DNA from: CALBPI01 sp038531945
GTDB lineage: Bacteria > Pseudomonadota > Gammaproteobacteria > Steroidobacterales > Woeseiaceae
Reading direction: 5' to 3'
DNA length: 64,000 nucleotides
Assembly (NCBI GenBank): GCA_038531945.1
Contig: JBCBBH010000003.1
Span: 806,001 to 870,000 of the forward strand
Shown here: piece by piece, positions 1-9,615 of the stretch
Layout: each line of letters opens with the position of its first letter
Numbering within the stretch: position 1 is the stretch's first letter
The notes under the pieces: generated by a model
Databases searched by the model: none
Seen by the model: the letters and a program-made list of their open reading frames with translations, nothing else
What the model was told of the DNA's origin: nothing
Made by a program: the position numbers and the translations under genes

Positions 1-3000
1 TTGCGGTTTGGGTCGAGGGACGAGCTGTTGATCGAAGAGATCTTCGGAGGTGGCGCGTGGGGTCAGATCAACACAGATATCGGCTCGTTCTTTGATGAAT
101 TGAGTCAGAACATTGCAGTAGCGGACGTAGACCACGATGGTGGATTGGATATCGTGATCGCCGGTTCGTTTGCAACGGAAGTCTTCACATCAGCGAGCAC
201 GCCATGGAGCGGTTCGGCAGCGGGCCGCACTCAGCTCGTGGACTACTCGCAAACGGCGCTCGGCGTCGATGTCTTGGCTGCGCCGCTGACCGCGGATGCG
301 CAGGCGGATCTGTGGGTCGGCAATATTACCGTGTCAGAGGTCGATGCGAATACGCTCGCCCTGACCGCGACCGTGACCAACCGCGGTAACGCACCTGTTA
401 CGCAAACGATGACGCTCGACTTCCTGCAAGGCGGAGTCGACGCCGGCGTGCTGCTTGGACAAGAGACGGTTCCGTCACTTGGAATCGGCGAGAGTGCGCA
501 GGTAACAACCGTCGTCGCGCGTACCTCTGTTGACGGCGTCATAGGCGTCTCACTGGATCTACCGCCAGGTCTTACGCAATGCGTTACCGACAACGATGCC
601 ACCGAGAGTGTCTATTTTGAGTACGAGTTTTTTGACCTGGACACGCTTGCGCGACGCAGTCGTGATCAGGTTCTCGTCCGAGGTTTTCTGTCGCCCGCAA
701 ATCCGCAGTTCACAACAATCCCGGCGAGTGGAGACATTGTTGTTGACTCTCAGTACACAGCTCAAGCCGTAGCGACGTTGCCCTCACAAGGCGGCAATGG
801 TAGCGGCGGTATTGGCGATGTTGTGTCGTATTCCATCGAACGCGCATCCAGTTTGCCCGATGCGGTGCCAATGCCATTGATTGATCAATACTCGGGCGCA
901 ATAACATGGACTCCCACACCTGGGGCTGAAGGCACGCACACGTTCCGCGTGATTGCGACGACGTTGCAAGGCCGATCTCGGAATGAGGCGTTCGTGCTGA
1001 ACGTGTTACCGCGACCTAATGTTGATCCAGAAATTATTTCGACACCGACGCTGACAGTGGATGCTGGACAAGTTTATGTTTACAACGTGGTCGCCACCGA
1101 CGCGGATGGAGACACGCTGACCTACGGTCTCGCCTCAGCACCCGTCGGCATGACAATTGACTCATTGACTGGCGTCTTGGAGTGGCCGACCAGCAGCGCG
1201 GATATCGGTACGGCCGCCGTTGAGATTGTGGTCACCGACGGTTTTGGTGGCCAGGTTCCCCAGAGCTTTGTCTTGACTGTCGCCGCCGGCAGCAACACAC
1301 CACCTGACATCACCAGTACGCCAGCCGTCTCGGCACGCGTTGGTGTGGCTTACTCCTATCAGGTTGTCGCTACGGACCCAGAGAACGATCCGCTGACTTA
1401 CTCGCTCACCGACGCGCCGATCGGTATGACCGTGGACAGCAATGGACTGCTGCAATGGACGCCGACAGACACGAGTGACGCTACCGTGTCGCTCCGTGTG
1501 ACTGATTCGGCCAACGCATTCGTCGAGCAAACTTGGACCATCTCCGTTATCGATTCGTCACAGCCGTTTGACGCGAACTTGTACGTATCGCCGCAGACGG
1601 TGGACATTGGGGAAACCGTCAATGTCACGTTGTTGGTCGACAATGGTGTGGGTGAACTGACGTTCGCTGCCGATGTCGACGGTACGCCGTTCACCCTAGA
1701 TGCACTCGGCAATGGCAGCTTCGTGCCCACCGTGGCCGGGCAGTTGACCGTGACCGCGTCTGTGACCGATGCCACGGGAACGCTGACGCGCAGCACTGGC
1801 GTTACCGTCATCGATCCGCAGAACCAGACCGATGCACCGGTGATCACGTTGACGGCCCCGGCAGACAACGCGGAGGTCACGGCGCCTACCGATGTGATCG
1901 GCAGTGTGTCAGATGACAACTTGGCGTCGTGGACACTGTTCCTGCTTGAAGCGGACCGTCCGATCTCCGAAGCGGTCATCCTGGCGACCGGAACGACGAC
2001 ATTCGCAGAGTCGGTGATCGATCAGATCGACCCAACCGTGTTGCTCAACGGGCAGTACCTCGTGACGCTCGAAGCGCAAGACTTGTCCGGCAACGTCCGC
2101 AGTGTGACGCAAGCAGTCCGTGTCACTGGCGATATGAAAGTCGGCAACTTCTCGATCACCTTCGAAGACTTGTCGTTGCCAGTGGCCGGTGTGCCCATCT
2201 CCGTTACACGGACGTACGACTCCCGCCAGCGCAACAAGTCACAGGACTTCGGATTCGGTTGGACGATCGACTATCAAAACGTCCGCGTCCAAGAGTCACG
2301 TCGTCTCGGATTTAGCTGGACGATTACCGAGGAGCGCAACGGGTTCCTAACGGAATCGTGTGTTCGCCCTAATGGTGATCCGACGGTGACCGTGACGTTG
2401 CCGGATGGCGAGGTTGAGACCTTCGTCGCGCGTGCGATTCCCGAGTGTCAGATTGGCGGGCAACCGTTCGTGAACATTGTCTTCGAGGCGCGCGATTTCA
2501 CGAGCATGAGCTTGCGGCAAACGACGTACGGTTTGGTTCGAATCGCCAACAACAACCTGATTGATCCGGGCGACCCGACCGCGCCGGTTGATCCGCGTAC
2601 CTACGAGCTGACGACCGATGAGGGTGTGGTTTACGCACTGGATCAAGACTTCGGAATCACGCGGATCGCTGATACGCACGGCAATACGCTGACCTACAGC
2701 GATACGGGTATCCTTCACTCCGGCGGATACGGCGTGACTTTCGTCCGTGACGGTCAAGGTCGGATCACACAGATCGATGTTCCCGACGGCACGAATCTGA
2801 TCTACGACTACGACACCAACGGCGATCTGGTGCAGTTCACCGATCAAGTCAATCAGTCGACGACTTTCACGTACGAATTGAATCAACCGCACTACCTCGA
2901 CGAGATATTGGACCCTCGCGGTATCCAAGCGGTGCGCAATGAGTACGATGCTGATGGTCGTCTGATTTCGTCGACCGATGCGGACGGCAACATCATCGGC

Positions 3001-6000
3001 TACACACACGATATTGCAGGTCGTCGCGAAGTGATTCGCGATCGTCGTGGATTCGACACCGAGTACATCTACGACGACGAAGGCAACGTGTTGTCGGAGA
3101 CGATGTTCGGTACCGGTGGTGTGATCGTTGAACGAACGATCCGGACTTATGATTCGGATCAGAACGTGCTGACTGAGACGGACGGGGAAGGGGTCACGAT
3201 GACCATGACCTACGACGACCGCGCCAACATGTTGACGGAGTCGAATGCGCTCGGCGAGACGACGACCTACACCTACGACTCGCGAAACCTGGTCCAGACG
3301 ATTCTCGATGCTGAGAACTTTTTGATCGTCAATACGTACGATACCCGCAATACGAACCTGTTGACGACGACCAATGGTGAGTCTGAACTGACCGAGTTCG
3401 TTTGGGATTCGGGAATCGGCAGTTGCTCGACGGGCGCGTTGCGTCGCGTCGTCGATGCCGAGAACCATGTCCGTGAGACGCGTCCGTTCTGTGCCGGCCC
3501 ATTTGCTGAGCTTCCGAGACAGGAGGTCGACCAAAATGGTGTGACCACGACGATCTTCTACGATCCAACGTCGGAATGGCGTAAGGATCGCGAAGAGGTC
3601 GTCTGGACCGATGGTTCGGGCGTGCAGCAGACGTTGGTGACGCGCTATGAATACGACGACAAGGGTCGTATGACTCGGATGACGTATCCAGACGGCACGT
3701 TCACGCGCACCGAGTACAACCTGATCGACAAGCCGGAGTTCACATACGACGAACTGGGTCGCGTTACGCGCATGGAATATGACGATCGCGGGAACCTTGA
3801 AAGAACCATCTACCCGGATCTGACGATCGAGGAGATGACCTACGACGCGAATGGGAACCTCGAAACCCAGACCGATCGTCAAGGTCGCGTCACGCGCATG
3901 GTCTACGACGCGGCGAACCGATTGATTGAGACGATTTACCCGGACGGCACGCCAGGGACGGATGCAGACAATCCGCGTACAACGACCGAGTATGATTTGG
4001 CCGGTCGAGTGACCGCGGCAGTCGATGAGAACGGTAATCGGACGGAGTTCGAATACGATGCGGTGGGTCGTCAGACGTTGGTGCGCGACGCGCTGAATCA
4101 GACGACGACCTACGAGTACGACGGCCGCGGATTGCGTACGGCAATGATCGACAACCTGAACCGTCGCACAGACTATGACTACGACGGTGCAGGGCGTTTG
4201 ATCGAGACGATCATGCCGGCGGGTGTGACCGACTCGAGCGGTCAACGACTGCGGGGTCGGATGAGTTATGACGACATCGGCCGCAAGACTTCCGAGACCG
4301 ATCCAGCAGGCGTGGAGACGACTTTTGGCTACGACCCTGTAGGCAACCTCACGCGTGTAACAGACGCGATGGGTGGCATAACGACCTACACGTACGACGA
4401 GTTGAACAACAAACGCACCCAGACCGACGCCGAGAACCACACGACGGAGTGGACTTACGACGAGCGTGGCCGTCCGATCTCTCGCACACTGCCTGATGGC
4501 ATCCGCAACGAGATCATGGTCTACGATGATGCGGGCAACCTGACATTCCACACCGACTTCAACGGTGAGACGACCGAGTACCAATACGACAACATGAACC
4601 GTCGCGAGCGGATCCTCCACGATCCGTTGGACGGTCGCCCCGACCACACGATGAGCTACAACGATAGCGGTCTGGTCACGAGCGTCACCGACGAGCGGGG
4701 CACGACGAGCTATGTCTACGACGAGCGCAATCGTCTGATCCAGATGACCAATGCCGATGGGGCGGTCATCGACTATGGATATGATCCGGCAGGTAATCGG
4801 ATTTCACTGAGCACAGTGAACCAGTCGATCACCTACGGCTATGATGATCTCAATCGTCTGGAGACGGTCGACGACGGCAATGGCGCAACCACCTACAGCT
4901 ACGATGGGGTGGGTAACCGAGACCAGGTCGATCATGCTAATGGCACCCGTACGCGTTACACCTACGATGCGCTCAACCGTCTGACGCAACTGGTTAATGA
5001 AGGTCCCGTACCGACACGTGAGCTGATCTCTCAGCACGACTACACGCTGGGAGATGCGGGTAATCGATTGACGCTAGTGGAGACACTTCGCCAACCGGAT
5101 GGATCAACGGCGTCTCGTGATACGACCTACAGCTATGACAACCTGTATCGTTTGACTTCGGAGTCGGTTGTTCCCGATACAGGCGGCGGCGTACGCACGT
5201 TCACCTACGATGCTGTGGGTAACCGTCTGACCGAGAGCTACTTTGGTCTCACGTTCGAGAACAAGACGTTCACGTACAACGAGAATGACTGGTTGCAGAC
5301 GGAGACCATCAACGGTGTCACCACAACCTACACCTACGATGACAACGGCAATACGCTGACCAAGACAACAGCGGGCGCCCAAGTCGCGGCTTACACCTAC
5401 GACTCGGACAACCGCATGGTGCAGGCCAACATCACCGATGGCGGTGTCACGACAGCGACGTTCTACGAGTACGACACCAACGGTATCCGTCAGCAGGAGA
5501 CCACCGGCGGTATCGTCAGAAGCTACCTCGTCGACATGAATCGTGCGTATGCTCAGGTCATCGAAGAGTCCAACAACGTCGCTGGACTCACGCGGATGTA
5601 TCTGCATGGGGATGATCTGCTTACGCAGAGCCGCGTCGCCAACGGTAACCCTGCGACATCGACGGTCGACACCTATCTGTACGATGGGCTGGGTAGTGTC
5701 AGAGCGCTGACCAGTAGCACCGGTTCAACCACCGACACCTACACCTACCAGGTGTTTGGCGAGCTCGAAGCTCAGAACGGCACGACAAGTAACAACTACC
5801 TGTACACCGGTGAACAGTTCGATCCGAACGTCGGGTTCTACTACCTAAGAGCGAGGTACTACAACCCAGCCATCGGCCGATTCCAGACCATGGACACCTA
5901 CGCCGGACGCATGCACGAGCCGCAGACGCTGCATAAGTATCTGTACGTTCATGCTGATCCGGTCAATTTGATTGATCCAAGCGGCAACGTCAGCGTGGCG

Positions 6001-6945
6001 GAATTGAGCACAGTGAACTCGATTCGCAGCGTTCTCTTTAATACTCAACTCGCAGCTGGAAATTCATTTCTCGATCTTTCTCTAGATTCCGACAATGCAT
6101 CCAAAAACTTTGGAACTAGCGTTCTCCTGAGTGTCATTCCGTTTCGCTTCGTGACCAAGTTGTTAAAGAGAAGGAACAAGGATCTCAAGATCCCGTGTGC
6201 GCGAAACAGCTTCGTCGAAGGTACGCTCATACACGTTGAAAACGGAATGGTCGAGATTGAGTCGATCTCTGTCGGAGACTTGGTGTACACGTTGAACGAG
6301 GAGACAGGAGAGATTGAGCTGAAGCCTGTTGAATTCGTTTTTTCAGGAGAGCGGATCTACGACCTGACCCAACTGACGCTGTCGAATGGCGAACTCGTGG
6401 TGGCCACTGATGCGCACCCATTCGCCGTGGATGGAGAATGGTTGCATGCCTATTTGATCAACAAAGGGGACGTACTCAGTTCGATATTGGGATCAGCGGA
6501 CGTAGTGGAAATCCGCGCGATGCTGGATATTGTATCGGTGTACAACTTCCAAGTCGCCGATAATCACAATTATTTCGTAGGGCAGCTAGGGCTCTTGACT
6601 CACAACCAAGATGCGGGCTGTGTTACCCGAGTCGGAAATATGGGAGAGTTTTTTCGGACACCGTTCGGCTTGGCATTAAAACCTAAGCTCCAGAGGTTAC
6701 AGGGTCGTCGCTGGGGTCCGAACGGCAGACAACAGCAGATTTACAAAGTGAAGGAGAGTTATGGTTCGCTTCTAAAGGGAGATCTTGTGTACCTTGATGG
6801 ACTCCATTTGAATCACCTGGAGGTCTACTTCAGCACCAACCAATACAGAGCCCGTTTGGTCGTTAATTTAGATGGTACGGTCAATGTAGAGAAGACGGCA
6901 CAGGCAATTGCAGAGGGCAGATCAATTCGTGAAGCAATGCGATGA
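1..6945 (+). CDS. Rhs/YD-repeat polymorphic toxin with Hint domain and C-terminal tip (5' partial)
   Basis: Large secreted or surface toxin-delivery protein. The frame is open at base 1, so the true start is probably upstream and 2314 residues are visible. Order of domains: an FG-GAP-like stretch (VADVDHDGGLD, about 38-55); a CARDB-like beta domain (about 97-205); three Ig/cadherin-like He_PIG domains (about 233-518); two further beta domains (about 521-705); an rhs N-cap (about 712-800); YD repeats (about 880-1890, many YDxxGR motifs); the Rhs core ending DPVNLIDPSG near 1995. A Hint domain runs from C2066 to the HN pair at 2201-2202, and could release the tip 2203-2314. The tip contains LHLNHLEVY and ends at residue 2314. 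Rhs shells encapsulating variable toxins are established for the family. The tip's activity is unassigned: its layout faintly recalls colicin E3-type RNase domains, which is inference only. Confidence 0.93.
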   Translation: MRFGSRDELLIEEIFGGGAWGQINTDIGSFFDELSQNIAVADVDHDGGLDIVIAGSFATEVFTSASTPWSGSAAGRTQLVDYSQTALGVDVLAAPLTADAQADLWVGNITVSEVDANTLALTATVTNRGNAPVTQTMTLDFLQGGVDAGVLLGQETVPSLGIGESAQVTTVVARTSVDGVIGVSLDLPPGLTQCVTDNDATESVYFEYEFFDLDTLARRSRDQVLVRGFLSPANPQFTTIPASGDIVVDSQYTAQAVATLPSQGGNGSGGIGDVVSYSIERASSLPDAVPMPLIDQYSGAITWTPTPGAEGTHTFRVIATTLQGRSRNEAFVLNVLPRPNVDPEIISTPTLTVDAGQVYVYNVVATDADGDTLTYGLASAPVGMTIDSLTGVLEWPTSSADIGTAAVEIVVTDGFGGQVPQSFVLTVAAGSNTPPDITSTPAVSARVGVAYSYQVVATDPENDPLTYSLTDAPIGMTVDSNGLLQWTPTDTSDATVSLRVTDSANAFVEQTWTISVIDSSQPFDANLYVSPQTVDIGETVNVTLLVDNGVGELTFAADVDGTPFTLDALGNGSFVPTVAGQLTVTASVTDATGTLTRSTGVTVIDPQNQTDAPVITLTAPADNAEVTAPTDVIGSVSDDNLASWTLFLLEADRPISEAVILATGTTTFAESVIDQIDPTVLLNGQYLVTLEAQDLSGNVRSVTQAVRVTGDMKVGNFSITFEDLSLPVAGVPISVTRTYDSRQRNKSQDFGFGWTIDYQNVRVQESRRLGFSWTITEERNGFLTESCVRPNGDPTVTVTLPDGEVETFVARAIPECQIGGQPFVNIVFEARDFTSMSLRQTTYGLVRIANNNLIDPGDPTAPVDPRTYELTTDEGVVYALDQDFGITRIADTHGNTLTYSDTGILHSGGYGVTFVRDGQGRITQIDVPDGTNLIYDYDTNGDLVQFTDQVNQSTTFTYELNQPHYLDEILDPRGIQAVRNEYDADGRLISSTDADGNIIGYTHDIAGRREVIRDRRGFDTEYIYDDEGNVLSETMFGTGGVIVERTIRTYDSDQNVLTETDGEGVTMTMTYDDRANMLTESNALGETTTYTYDSRNLVQTILDAENFLIVNTYDTRNTNLLTTTNGESELTEFVWDSGIGSCSTGALRRVVDAENHVRETRPFCAGPFAELPRQEVDQNGVTTTIFYDPTSEWRKDREEVVWTDGSGVQQTLVTRYEYDDKGRMTRMTYPDGTFTRTEYNLIDKPEFTYDELGRVTRMEYDDRGNLERTIYPDLTIEEMTYDANGNLETQTDRQGRVTRMVYDAANRLIETIYPDGTPGTDADNPRTTTEYDLAGRVTAAVDENGNRTEFEYDAVGRQTLVRDALNQTTTYEYDGRGLRTAMIDNLNRRTDYDYDGAGRLIETIMPAGVTDSSGQRLRGRMSYDDIGRKTSETDPAGVETTFGYDPVGNLTRVTDAMGGITTYTYDELNNKRTQTDAENHTTEWTYDERGRPISRTLPDGIRNEIMVYDDAGNLTFHTDFNGETTEYQYDNMNRRERILHDPLDGRPDHTMSYNDSGLVTSVTDERGTTSYVYDERNRLIQMTNADGAVIDYGYDPAGNRISLSTVNQSITYGYDDLNRLETVDDGNGATTYSYDGVGNRDQVDHANGTRTRYTYDALNRLTQLVNEGPVPTRELISQHDYTLGDAGNRLTLVETLRQPDGSTASRDTTYSYDNLYRLTSESVVPDTGGGVRTFTYDAVGNRLTESYFGLTFENKTFTYNENDWLQTETINGVTTTYTYDDNGNTLTKTTAGAQVAAYTYDSDNRMVQANITDGGVTTATFYEYDTNGIRQQETTGGIVRSYLVDMNRAYAQVIEESNNVAGLTRMYLHGDDLLTQSRVANGNPATSTVDTYLYDGLGSVRALTSSTGSTTDTYTYQVFGELEAQNGTTSNNYLYTGEQFDPNVGFYYLRARYYNPAIGRFQTMDTYAGRMHEPQTLHKYLYVHADPVNLIDPSGNVSVAELSTVNSIRSVLFNTQLAAGNSFLDLSLDSDNASKNFGTSVLLSVIPFRFVTKLLKRRNKDLKIPCARNSFVEGTLIHVENGMVEIESISVGDLVYTLNEETGEIELKPVEFVFSGERIYDLTQLTLSNGELVVATDAHPFAVDGEWLHAYLINKGDVLSSILGSADVVEIRAMLDIVSVYNFQVADNHNYFVGQLGLLTHNQDAGCVTRVGNMGEFFRTPFGLALKPKLQRLQGRRWGPNGRQQQIYKVKESYGSLLKGDLVYLDGLHLNHLEVYFSTNQYRARLVVNLDGTVNVEKTAQAIAEGRSIREAMR

Positions 6946-7068
6946 GTATTTGTTGATGGCAGCTGCGAGTTGTTATCCTGAACGCAACGCGAGAACCGTG
7001 TCTGAACGCTGGTACGGGTTTATTCCTCGCACGTAGCTAGTTCAATCGTCCGAGATCTGAGTGGTGCA

Positions 7069-7407
7069 ATGGTGATTCTTGAAACATACGAAGAGATTTC
7101 TAATTCAATTCAAGAAATGGTGTCGCATTTTGATGCAATAGATGAAGATGACTTGAATAGTTTGATCGCCGACCTAGACACTGTTGTGTCAACAATCGAC
7201 ATTATGGGATGGGAAATCGAAACGGATCGAGGAACGATGACCGTTACGTCTATATTGAGCGATTTGCGCGCAGCCGGAGAGAGCCGAGATTCGACATCTT
7301 GTCGAGAGGCTATCGCGATGCTCCATGTATATATTCAAACGTTGGAGATTTCCCTGTTCAACTTCCGCGAAGGTCTAGTGGCTCTCATGAGAAGCCTTGA
7401 TAGGTAA
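7069..7407 (+). CDS. candidate immunity protein for the upstream Rhs tip
   Basis: A 112-residue acidic, mostly helical protein I do not recognise by family. It is rich in D/E in its first 60 residues and has no signal peptide or membrane segment, which fits a cytosolic inhibitor. It lies 123 bp downstream of the rhs stop on the same strand, where immunity genes normally sit. The assignment rests on position and composition only. The gap (6946-7068) contains an ATG overlapping the rhs stop that dies after four codons and a 26-codon reading frame (6955-7035), so the real immunity gene could have been disturbed. GTG/ATG alternatives exist, but the ATG at 7069 gives a compact protein. Confidence 0.5.
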   Translation: MVILETYEEISNSIQEMVSHFDAIDEDDLNSLIADLDTVVSTIDIMGWEIETDRGTMTVTSILSDLRAAGESRDSTSCREAIAMLHVYIQTLEISLFNFREGLVALMRSLDR

Positions 7408-7505
7408 GTGCACAAAGTGTACCCACACCCGGAAACAGGGGTCGAACTGAGGTAGCCCGGCAATAACGGACACCATAAGAGGTGATAATGCCCCGGAGGT
7501 GTTCA

Positions 7506-7799
7506 ATGAGTAAACGTAAGACGTATTCAGCGGAGTTCAAGCGCCAAGCGGTTGAGCTGTTGTTCAACAGCGGGCGCGGAGCGAGCGAGATTGCTCGCGA
7601 GCTTGGCGTGCGGTCGAACCAGCTGTACAAGTGGCGCGACACGATTCAGGCCAAGGGCGATGGCGCGTTTCCAGGCAAGGGACGTCAGGGCGACAAGGAT
7701 GCAGAGATCGCACGTCTGAGGCGCCAGCTTGAGCAAGTCAGCGAGGAGCGCGACATCCTAAAAAAGGCAGCGGCGTACTTCGCCAAAGAGCTGGAGTGA
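7506..7799 (+). pseudogene. IS3-family transposase OrfA; element lacks OrfB
   Basis: 97-residue HTH protein of IS3 OrfA type. It has an N-terminal helix-turn-helix (SEIARELGVRSNQLYKW) followed by a leucine-zipper-like coiled coil (AEIARLRRQLEQVSEERDIL) and the usual AAYFAKE end. I chose the ATG at 7506 because it gives the canonical MSKRKTYSAEFK start; an upstream ATG at 7482 is less likely. After the stop the sequence reads like the beginning of OrfB (KYAFIERN in another frame) but within about 20 bp changes to unrelated rhs-associated sequence, so the DDE half is gone and the copy is dead. It is a different lineage from the IS3 copy at 9576-10645. Confidence 0.85.
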
Positions 7800-7821
7800 A
7801 GTACGCGTTTATCGAGAGGAA

Positions 7822-7873
7822 TAGGGGTCGAACCGAATTTCCTGGGAGCTAGCTCGGAAGCTCGTCGCCTTTG
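7822..7873. repeat. rhs-module leader repeat (AGGGGTCGAACCG), copy 1
   Basis: About 50 bp beginning AGGGGTCGAACCGAATTT. It directly precedes an rhs internal fragment. The same start recurs before the second rhs fragment at 11926, a partial match (AGGGGTCGAACTG) occurs at 7437, and degenerate matches occur near 16602 and 17210. It seems to be part of a repeated rhs-derived module and not of the IS. Confidence 0.5.
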
Positions 7874-8026
7874 CTGTACAACAAACGCACCCAGACCGAC
7901 GCGGAGAACCACACAACAACGTGGACCTACGACGAGCGCGGCCGTCCGATCTCTCGCACACTGCCGGATGGCATCCGTAACGAGATCATGGTCTACGACT
8001 TTGTCGGCAACCTAGCAGGCCACTAG
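7874..8026 (+). pseudogene. displaced rhs internal fragment 1
   Basis: In-frame piece of a YD-repeat segment, about 47 codons, closely matching the long rhs gene at about 4405-4540 (NKRTQTDAENHTT..., DERGRPISRTLPDGI). It has no start codon or other rhs sequence, and ends at a TAG supplied by the first TAGGACAGGC repeat at 8024. Silent and missense differences from the intact gene show that it is an old or separately derived copy. It cannot encode a working toxin. Confidence 0.85.
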
Positions 8027-8366
8027 GACAGGCACACACTCAAGAGAGCGACAGAACCACTAGGACAGGCGAACGCCAAGAAAGCGACGGACCACTAGGA
8101 CAGGCGCACGCTAAGAAAGCACAAACGACGATACGTGCTCCGAAGTCACTAGGACAGGCACAGACTTTAGAGAACAGAAACGGCGACACGTGCACCGAAA
8201 ATCGAGCAAATGATTTGTTCACTAGGACAGGCACGTAGGACCACTAGGACAGGCGCACGCGAAGAAAGCAGAATCGGAGATACGTGCACCGAGAATAGAA
8301 GTCACTAGGACAGGCACAAACTTTAGAGAACAGAAACGGCGATACGAATCACTAGGACCGGCACAC
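8021..8366. repeat. array of eight CACTAGGACAGGC repeats (nested RAYT left ends)
   Basis: The core TAGGACAGGC starts at 8024, 8061, 8096, 8150, 8223, 8245, 8306 and, as TAGGACCGGC, 8353. Spacing is irregular (22 to 73 bp). The sequence between cores is a truncated version of the same 160-bp sequence that precedes each RAYT (ACACTCAAGAG, GATACGTGCACCGAGAATCGAG). Each unit is cut at a different point by the next, so they look like nested, partial left ends of one element family. Confidence 0.85.
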
Positions 8367-8511
8367 ACTCAAGAGAGCGAAAAGTGCGATACGTGCACCG
8401 AGAATCGCGCAAAGGATTTACAGATAGTTGGGTGTTCCTTGAGCGGCAGGTAAATCTAACGGACAGGCGGAGACCTCAGCCCAGTGGGCTGCCTGGTAGC
8501 CCGTTCGTCGG
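8353..8511. repeat. complete left end of RAYT element 1, with palindrome
   Basis: Sequence between the last TAGGAC core and the RAYT stop. It carries the conserved blocks CACCGAGAATCG, GATTTACAGATAGTTGGG and CTAACGGACAGGCGG, and a perfect palindrome CAGCCCAGTGGGCTG (8477-8491, 7-bp arms, 1-nt centre) lying 20 nt past the transposase stop on the minus strand. The palindrome may act as a REP-like hairpin or a terminator. Confidence 0.75.
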
Positions 8512-9405
8512 TCACGCTTGTTGGCGCTTGGTCTTTTGTAACTGAGCGTGCAAGTCAATGACACCCCGTTTTCCAGCAAATGGTGTAGCACCAAGGGCCT
8601 GGAGTCGATCTAAGTAGTCTGGCCATTGAATGGGTAAGTGGGCGTACTCATCGCTGGTAACCGAACCGGTCGCAAATTTCGCCAACGGTCGTACAGCAAC
8701 ATCGAAATGGAACAGATCGCCGTCGGTAATCAGACGCCGAATGGCGTCCGAGATGCTGCTTTCAGGTTGCTCTGGAGCCAGCCGAGCGCGAACGCTTGTG
8801 TACGCTGAGTCCTCGAGCGTTGCGGCCATCTTGGCTCGGATCGGGTTCAGATCGACATACATCATGGCGTTGATCAGCGCATCGTTGCCGATGAGCGCTC
8901 TGGAATGAAATCGTGCCTCCCAGAAATGACCAGTACACTGATCTTCGGCATTCGCGCGCCGTGCAATCGGTTCGTTCAGGCATTTCATGAACCAGCTAAG
9001 ACTAGTGAGTCGCTGTCGATATACACATGCCGTGTCATCGACGGTCTGCAGCTCGGCGCCAGACAGTGCTTCCCCGGCCAGATAACGTTGTGTCAGCAAA
9101 GAGCCCTTGAACAGGGATGTCCAGCGCTTGAGAACCTCATCGGTTGACCATTTCGATGCGTCCTCGATGTTAAGGCGGACCACAAGGTGGTAGTGGTTGC
9201 TCATAATCGCGTAGGCACACACCTCAATCGTGAACAGCGAAGACAGGGCACGCAATCGAGTTTCGATCCAGCCGCGACGGTGCTCATAGCACTTGCCCCT
9301 AAGACGATCCTTGCCGCAAAGGAAAGCGCGTCGCACGCAGCGTGCAGTAATAAAGTAGAACGGTGTCTGAGCAAGGCAGACCAAGTGTTTTCTCGCTCGG
9401 GTCAT
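8512..9405 (-). CDS. REP-associated tyrosine transposase (RAYT), copy 1
   Basis: Single-strand DNA transposase of the Y1/HUH superfamily, 297 residues. The HUH pair is visible in MSNHYHLVV (H71, H73). The likely nucleophile is Y183 in YVDLNPIRAK, which lines up with Y115 (VDYIYINP) of E. coli TnpA-REP. GHFWEARFHS just before it is also typical of this group. I start at the ATG 9405 (MTRARKH); the frame is open 7 codons further to a GTG. The three copies in the window are colinear and highly similar, with scattered substitutions, and all have intact motifs, so they may still be active. All three are on the minus strand between inverted TAGGACAGGC ends. Domesticated RAYTs normally occur singly, so three copies suggest a mobile form. 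Confidence 0.9.
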   Translation of the reverse strand: MTRARKHLVCLAQTPFYFITARCVRRAFLCGKDRLRGKCYEHRRGWIETRLRALSSLFTIEVCAYAIMSNHYHLVVRLNIEDASKWSTDEVLKRWTSLFKGSLLTQRYLAGEALSGAELQTVDDTACVYRQRLTSLSWFMKCLNEPIARRANAEDQCTGHFWEARFHSRALIGNDALINAMMYVDLNPIRAKMAATLEDSAYTSVRARLAPEQPESSISDAIRRLITDGDLFHFDVAVRPLAKFATGSVTSDEYAHLPIQWPDYLDRLQALGATPFAGKRGVIDLHAQLQKTKRQQA

Positions 9406-9484
9406 GTAGCAAGGATAGGGCAACACTCGGTAGGGTCGTTGTATTCATTGTTGGCCAATTAAGGCAACATCTGTGCCTGTCCTA
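9406..9484. repeat. right end of RAYT element 1
   Basis: About 80 bp from the RAYT start codon to the inverted core GCCTGTCCTA (9475-9484), with conserved GGGCAACACTCGG, GTATTCATTG and AATTAAGGCAACATCT. This is the 5' leader of the transposase mRNA as well as the element's right end. It pairs in inverted orientation with the CACTAGGACAGGC left end. Confidence 0.75.
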
Positions 9485-9490
9485 GTTCCC

Positions 9491-9615
9491 ACGGGTCATG
9501 CAACAAGAGTAGGGCAACACTCGGCCAGAGCGCTGTATTCATTGATGGCCAATTAAGGCAACATCTATGCCTGTCCTAATTTCCCTCTGTTAAGGCAACA
9601 TCGGTGCCTGTCCTA
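9491..9615. repeat. solo right ends of RAYT elements (one full, one short)
   Basis: A second complete right end (9491-9578) begins at GGTCAT, i.e. at the transposase start codon, with no transposase attached, and ends GCCTGTCCTA at 9569-9578. A third, short one (about 9586-9615) keeps only TTAAGGCAACATC to GCCTGTCCTA. The last abuts the IS3 OrfB end. They are nested outward from RAYT 1, mirroring the nested left ends. Confidence 0.75.

Noticed and set aside
2347..4647. 766-codon minus-strand open frame inside the rhs gene
   Set aside because: It is the antisense of YD repeats. Repetitive composition keeps the frame open. No start signal or family pattern.
8021..8366. Possible CRISPR array
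   Set aside because: Core repeat is only about 13 bp, spacing is irregular (22-73 bp), the intervening sequence is related between units, and no cas genes are near.
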